Of a stretch of 8,988 bases of DNA, positions 6,014-8,988 are shown in pieces. This DNA comes from an uncultured Clostridia bacterium. GTDB taxonomy: Bacteria > Bacillota > Clostridia > Christensenellales > CAG-314. The notes below the pieces were generated by a model that did no database searches, had not been told where the DNA came from, and was given only the letters and a program-made list of their open reading frames with translations. The number at the start of each line of letters is the position of its first letter. The first letter of the stretch is position 1. The stretch spans positions 1-8,988 of the forward strand of contig CALGIK010000244.1 in the NCBI GenBank assembly GCA_937915515.1, read 5' to 3'. Both the position numbers and the translations under genes were made by a program.

Positions 6014-7804
6014 ATGACTTTTGAAAACAGAAACGACATCCCTCTGCGCTATACATGGGATCTGACGCAGATTTATAAGAATGATGAAGGTTTCCATAAC
6101 GATGTAGACAACTCAACAAAAAAAATAAATCAATTAAGCCGTTTTAAAGGTAATTTAAATAACGATACAACAGTGCTGGAATGTTTTAAAGCTTTAAGCG
6201 ATATTGCCCTTCCTTTAGAAAAAGCTTCTTGCTATGCTTATTTAAAAAATTCCGAAAATAACAAAGATACCAAAGCGCAGGAACTTATTGAAAAAGTTAT
6301 GCGTGTTTTTACAGCTTTTAGTCAAGCAAGCGCCTTTATTGATCCCGAGCTTACAGCTTTACCCGAAGACGTTATCGACGGATTTATTAAAGACCCGCGT
6401 TTTGCGGATAACAGTGTAACGTTACGTAAAATCAAAATGGGCAAAGCGCACGTACTTTCCGCACCTGAGGAGGAAATGCTTACAGGCGCATCTGATGTTG
6501 CAAGATTTTATCAGGAAACATATTCCCGTCTTGACAGCGGCGATTTGGATTTTGGCACAATAAATGTCGACGGAAAACAGGTTCATATAACGCACGGAAC
6601 TTATAGCGTATTGATAAACGACAGCCGTCAAGAGGTTAGGCGTAAGGCGTTTGAATCTTTATATAATGCATACGAAAAAAATATTAACACCATATCGGGT
6701 TTGTATAACGGCAGTGTAAAATACGATTGTTTTACTGCAAAAACCCGCAAATTTGATTCTGCTTTATCCAAAGCGCTTTTTTATGAAGAAGTGGACAAGG
6801 CTGTTTATCAAAACCTAATAGAAAGCGTAAACGCAAATTTGAAACCATTGCACCATTATATGGCGCTGCGCAAGGAAGTACTTAAATTAGAGAATCTGAA
6901 TATGTACGATATTAGCGTTGCGATGTTTGAAGACGCCGAAATAGCTATTGAGTTTGATGAAGCTTTTAGCCTGGTAAAAAAAGGTTTGGAGCCGTTAGGC
7001 AAAGATTATCAAAATTTATTGCAAACAGCGTTTGACAACAGATGGATGGATGTCTACGAAAACAAGGGTAAACGAAGCGGAGCGTACAGCATGGGCGTGA
7101 CTACTGTTCATCCCTTTGTAATGCTTAATTATCAAAAGACCACACACAATGTGTTTACAATCGCTCACGAGTTGGGACACAGTATGCACAGTTATTTCAG
7201 TTCGATGGCGCAGCCTTACGAAAAAGAAGATTATACGATATTTGTGGCAGAAGTGGCAAGTACTACCAACGAAGTTTTGCTTCTTCATTATCTGCTAAAA
7301 AACGAAAAGGACATTAAACTGCGTAAATTCTTACTAAGCTATTACTTAGATATGATACGTACTACCTATTACCGTCAAACAATGTTTGCGGAATTTGAAG
7401 CCAATACTCATGGAATGATAGAAAAAGGTCTGCCCTTTAACTATGAATCATTATCCGATAAGTATTATGAACTTAACAAAAAGTATTACGGCGATGCTGT
7501 AACTCATAATGATTCAATCAGATATGAATGGGCGCGTATACCTCATTTTTACCGTGGATTTTATGTTTACAAATATGCTACAGGCATAACTTGTGCTGTC
7601 AATATCGCTAAGAAAATTTTAGAAGAAGGTGAGCCTGCCGTTAAAAATTACAAAAAGTTTTTGAGTACGGGTTGTTCGCTTGACCCGGTCAGCGAATTAA
7701 AAATAGCGGGAGTCGATTTGACAGATAAAAAACCTCATGAAGTAATAGCAAAGGAATTTGTTGATACATTAGCGCAGCTAACTGACTTGTGCAGAAAATC
7801 GTAA
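6014..7804 (+). CDS. pepF: oligoendopeptidase F (M3B zinc metallopeptidase)
   Basis: This cytoplasmic zinc peptidase cleaves short peptides, roughly 7-17 residues in studied members, as part of intracellular peptide turnover. The 596-residue length is standard for PepF. The N-terminal Oligopep_F-type helical region lies around residues 110-185. The catalytic domain holds HELGH at 385-389: H385 and H389 bind zinc and E386 is the general base. The third ligand is E413 in FVAEVASTTNE, 28 residues after the first His as in thimet-type enzymes. The substrate-side segment HFYRGFYVYKYATG is at 511-524. There is no signal peptide. AAGGAG at 6004-6009 supports the start, with a short four-base spacer. 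The gene is divergent from thpR and closed by a strong terminator. No frameshift or missing catalytic residue is seen. Confidence 0.97.
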   Translation: MTFENRNDIPLRYTWDLTQIYKNDEGFHNDVDNSTKKINQLSRFKGNLNNDTTVLECFKALSDIALPLEKASCYAYLKNSENNKDTKAQELIEKVMRVFTAFSQASAFIDPELTALPEDVIDGFIKDPRFADNSVTLRKIKMGKAHVLSAPEEEMLTGASDVARFYQETYSRLDSGDLDFGTINVDGKQVHITHGTYSVLINDSRQEVRRKAFESLYNAYEKNINTISGLYNGSVKYDCFTAKTRKFDSALSKALFYEEVDKAVYQNLIESVNANLKPLHHYMALRKEVLKLENLNMYDISVAMFEDAEIAIEFDEAFSLVKKGLEPLGKDYQNLLQTAFDNRWMDVYENKGKRSGAYSMGVTTVHPFVMLNYQKTTHNVFTIAHELGHSMHSYFSSMAQPYEKEDYTIFVAEVASTTNEVLLLHYLLKNEKDIKLRKFLLSYYLDMIRTTYYRQTMFAEFEANTHGMIEKGLPFNYESLSDKYYELNKKYYGDAVTHNDSIRYEWARIPHFYRGFYVYKYATGITCAVNIAKKILEEGEPAVKNYKKFLSTGCSLDPVSELKIAGVDLTDKKPHEVIAKEFVDTLAQLTDLCRKS

Positions 7805-7838
7805 ATAAAAATACCTATAAATTTTCATAATTTTACAT

Positions 7839-7865
7839 AAAGCGGTAACATATACCGCTTTTTTT
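7839..7865 (+). terminator. rho-independent terminator of pepF
   Basis: AGCGGTA (7841-7847) pairs perfectly with TACCGCT (7853-7859) around a five-base loop. AA before and TT after can extend the stem, and a T run follows to 7865. It lies about 35 bases after the pepF stop codon. Confidence 0.88.
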
Positions 7866-7888
7866 ATAATAAAATATACGGTGTCGGT

Positions 7889-7961
7889 AAAATTAGCGCT
7901 CCTGTTTTGTATTCATAACTTATTATAATATGTATGAAGTAAATTCATAGACGCTAATTTT
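7889..7961. repeat. 73-base element with perfect 10-bp terminal inverted repeats
   Basis: AAAATTAGCG (7889-7898) and CGCTAATTTT (7952-7961) are exact reverse complements, 53 bases apart. Inside are TTCATA (7912-7917), its reverse complement TATGAA (7933-7938) and a further TTCATA (7944-7949). It lies in the gene-free stretch between the pepF terminator and the next promoter. No target-site duplication is visible and no ORF of useful length fits. It could be a structured element, a pair of distant binding sites, or a degenerate miniature element. Confidence 0.4.
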
Positions 7962-7992
7962 GTTTGGTTAATAGAAAAATTTTAAAAAAGTA

Positions 7993-8021
7993 TTGACATT
8001 AAATGGTAAGAAGTATATAAT
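7993..8021 (+). promoter_or_regulatory. perfect-consensus sigma-A promoter of the 8082 lipoprotein
   Basis: TTGACA (7993-7998) and TATAAT (8016-8021) both match consensus exactly and are separated by the optimal 17 bases. The predicted transcription start is near 8028, giving a leader of about 54 bases that contains a small AT hairpin (8033-8048) and an AGAGGAG ribosome binding site (8071-8077). Strong constitutive expression is expected unless it is repressed. Confidence 0.88.
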
Positions 8022-8081
8022 AAAGATATTTCTATGATAAAAATCATATAAAAATATTTTAGAGAAAAAAAGAGGAGTATT

Positions 8082-8988
8082 ATGAGGACTAAGAAGATTA
8101 TTCTTGTTTTATTGTTGGTTTGTGTTATGGCTCTTTCTTTGGGTTTAGCATCTTGCGCCAAAGTAAAGTCTATCACGTTGGATAAGACACAACTGATAAT
8201 GGAAAAAAACGATAAGTTTACGATTACTGCAAGCGTAACACCCGATAACGCCAAGGACCTTTCTTTGGAATGGACTACATCTAACAGTAATGTAGTTATT
8301 ATTAGCAGTACCAACGGAATGGTTGGTATTCTTGAAGCAAAGGGTAAAGGCGTAGCTACAGTAACAGTCACATCCGTTGCAAATAAGGCGGTAAAAGCGA
8401 CAATTTCTGTCACTGTTAATGATACCGCAGGGGAATTAGCATCAAAAAAAGCAACCAAAACAACTGCTTTAAATAATTTATTAGCAGAATATGAAGAAGA
8501 AGATTATAGTCAAGCAAATTGGACATTGCTGACCGGATACATAAATACCGCAAAAACGTCAGTCAATGCTTGTACAACAGTAGCGGAAGTAAACGCTATT
8601 TCTGTTGACGATGTAAAAGATGATTGCGACGCAGTATTGACTTTAGTGGAGGAAACTGCCGAAGCATTATCTAATGCAAAAACAGCAAAGATTTTAGAAT
8701 TGACCACGTTACAAGGTACTTATACTCAAGCTAATTACAGTACTGATAACTGGAATACATTAACAGGCTTTATAACTACTGCAAAAACGGCAGTTAATGC
8801 TTGCACGACACAAGCGGAAGTAGAAGCTATTACAGTTGCTAGCGTAAAAGCTCAATGTGACGGTGTAAAAACATTAGCACAGGAAGCATTAGAGGCTGCA
8901 AAAACAGCAAGGATTGCAGAATTGACCACGTTGCAAGGTACTTATACTCAAGCTAATTACAGTACTGATAACTGGAATACATTAACAG
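8082..8988 (+). CDS. repeat-rich surface lipoprotein with Big_2-like domain, 5' part
   Basis: The reading frame is open from ATG at 8082 through the window end; 302 codons are seen and the 3' end is missing. Residues 1-25 are a lipoprotein signal (MRTKK, hydrophobic core, LASC) with C25 the lipidated Cys, so the protein should be anchored outside the cell membrane. Residues of about 28-112 look like a bacterial Ig-like Big_2 domain: V.SITLDKTQL, then a long strand with SVTPDNA, W.TSNS.V, and a final GVATVTVTS region. From residue 130 the protein consists of tandem units of about 74-77 residues (130-206, 207-280, 281 onward), predicted helical and resembling FIVAR-type repeats (YS..NW..L...I..AK..VNACTT..EV.AI). 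Each complete unit has two Cys at matching positions. A role in binding or as a stalk at the cell surface is inferred; the ligand is unknown. AGAGGAG at 8071-8077 fixes the start. Confidence 0.85.
   Translation, partial: MRTKKIILVLLLVCVMALSLGLASCAKVKSITLDKTQLIMEKNDKFTITASVTPDNAKDLSLEWTTSNSNVVIISSTNGMVGILEAKGKGVATVTVTSVANKAVKATISVTVNDTAGELASKKATKTTALNNLLAEYEEEDYSQANWTLLTGYINTAKTSVNACTTVAEVNAISVDDVKDDCDAVLTLVEETAEALSNAKTAKILELTTLQGTYTQANYSTDNWNTLTGFITTAKTAVNACTTQAEVEAITVASVKAQCDGVKTLAQEALEAAKTARIAELTTLQGTYTQANYSTDNWNTLT
8469..8988 (+). repeat. in-frame tandem repeats in the lipoprotein (231, 222 and at least 67 bp)
   Basis: Unit 1 is 8469-8699 (77 codons), unit 2 is 8700-8921 (74 codons), and unit 3 starts at 8922 and runs off the window. 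Bases 8697-8766 and 8919-8988 are identical except for one A/G difference (8711 versus 8933), that is 69 of 70. By hand, units 1 and 2 share about 57% of residues over their first 60. Unit 1 carries three extra codons near its end. The pattern indicates an old first duplication and a very recent copying of the later units. Confidence 0.9.

Noticed and set aside
7982..8458. Minus-strand hydrophobic ORF of 158 codons
   Set aside because: It lies opposite the promoter, leader and signal-peptide/Big_2 part of the lipoprotein; its hydrophobicity is the complement of those codons and it has no ribosome binding site or family pattern.
8469..8988. CRISPR array or noncoding satellite
   Set aside because: The repeats have a 222-bp period, stay in frame, lack short spacers and encode a consistent protein repeat.

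Overview
The window is AT-rich bacterial DNA that reads in the standard code. Several features point to a low-GC Gram-positive (Bacillota, probably a Clostridia-type anaerobe, possibly an uncultured gut lineage). These are sigma-A-like promoters with AGGAG ribosome binding sites, two Cys-anchored lipoproteins, the short 'type 3' prolyl-tRNA synthetase, PepF, and a HAD protein of a kind I associate with gut Clostridia. This placement is inferred from protein style. No rRNA or other taxonomic marker is present.

Layout: (1) 1-139 is the 3' end of a CAP/SCP-domain (YkwD-like) secreted protein, closed by a rho-independent terminator. (2) 310-1278 encodes an uncharacterised two-domain protein with an acidic linker; it has no Shine-Dalgarno sequence and may be translated from a leaderless mRNA. 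(3) 1444-2880 encodes a probable beta-propeller-like lipoprotein behind a good promoter flanked by two matching inverted repeats. (4) 2943-4391 is proS, separated from the lipoprotein gene by only 62 bases that contain a strong hairpin. (5) 4569-5234 encodes a HAD-superfamily hydrolase. (6) 5269-5766, minus strand, is thpR, convergent with the HAD gene and divergent from the next. (7) 6014-7804 is pepF, the M3-family oligoendopeptidase F. (8) 8082 to the window end is the 5' part of a repeat-rich lipoprotein: a Big_2-like domain followed by 74-77-residue helical repeats. It is driven by a perfect-consensus sigma-A promoter and cut by the window edge.

Most genes look monocistronic, with their own promoters and/or terminators. 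The lipoprotein-proS pair is the only likely co-transcribed unit. There is no evident shared pathway: RNA and protein housekeeping (proS, thpR, pepF, HAD phosphatase) is interleaved with envelope proteins (CAP protein, two lipoproteins). I see no CRISPR array, tRNA, rRNA, transposase, phage gene or defence cassette.

No clearly new multi-gene system is visible. The best leads are the uncharacterised protein at 310-1278 and its apparent leaderless expression, the ProRS with a substituted fourth zinc ligand, the paired operator-like sites around the 1444 promoter, the 73-base inverted-repeat element at 7889-7961, and the recently duplicated, cysteine-paired repeats of the terminal lipoprotein.
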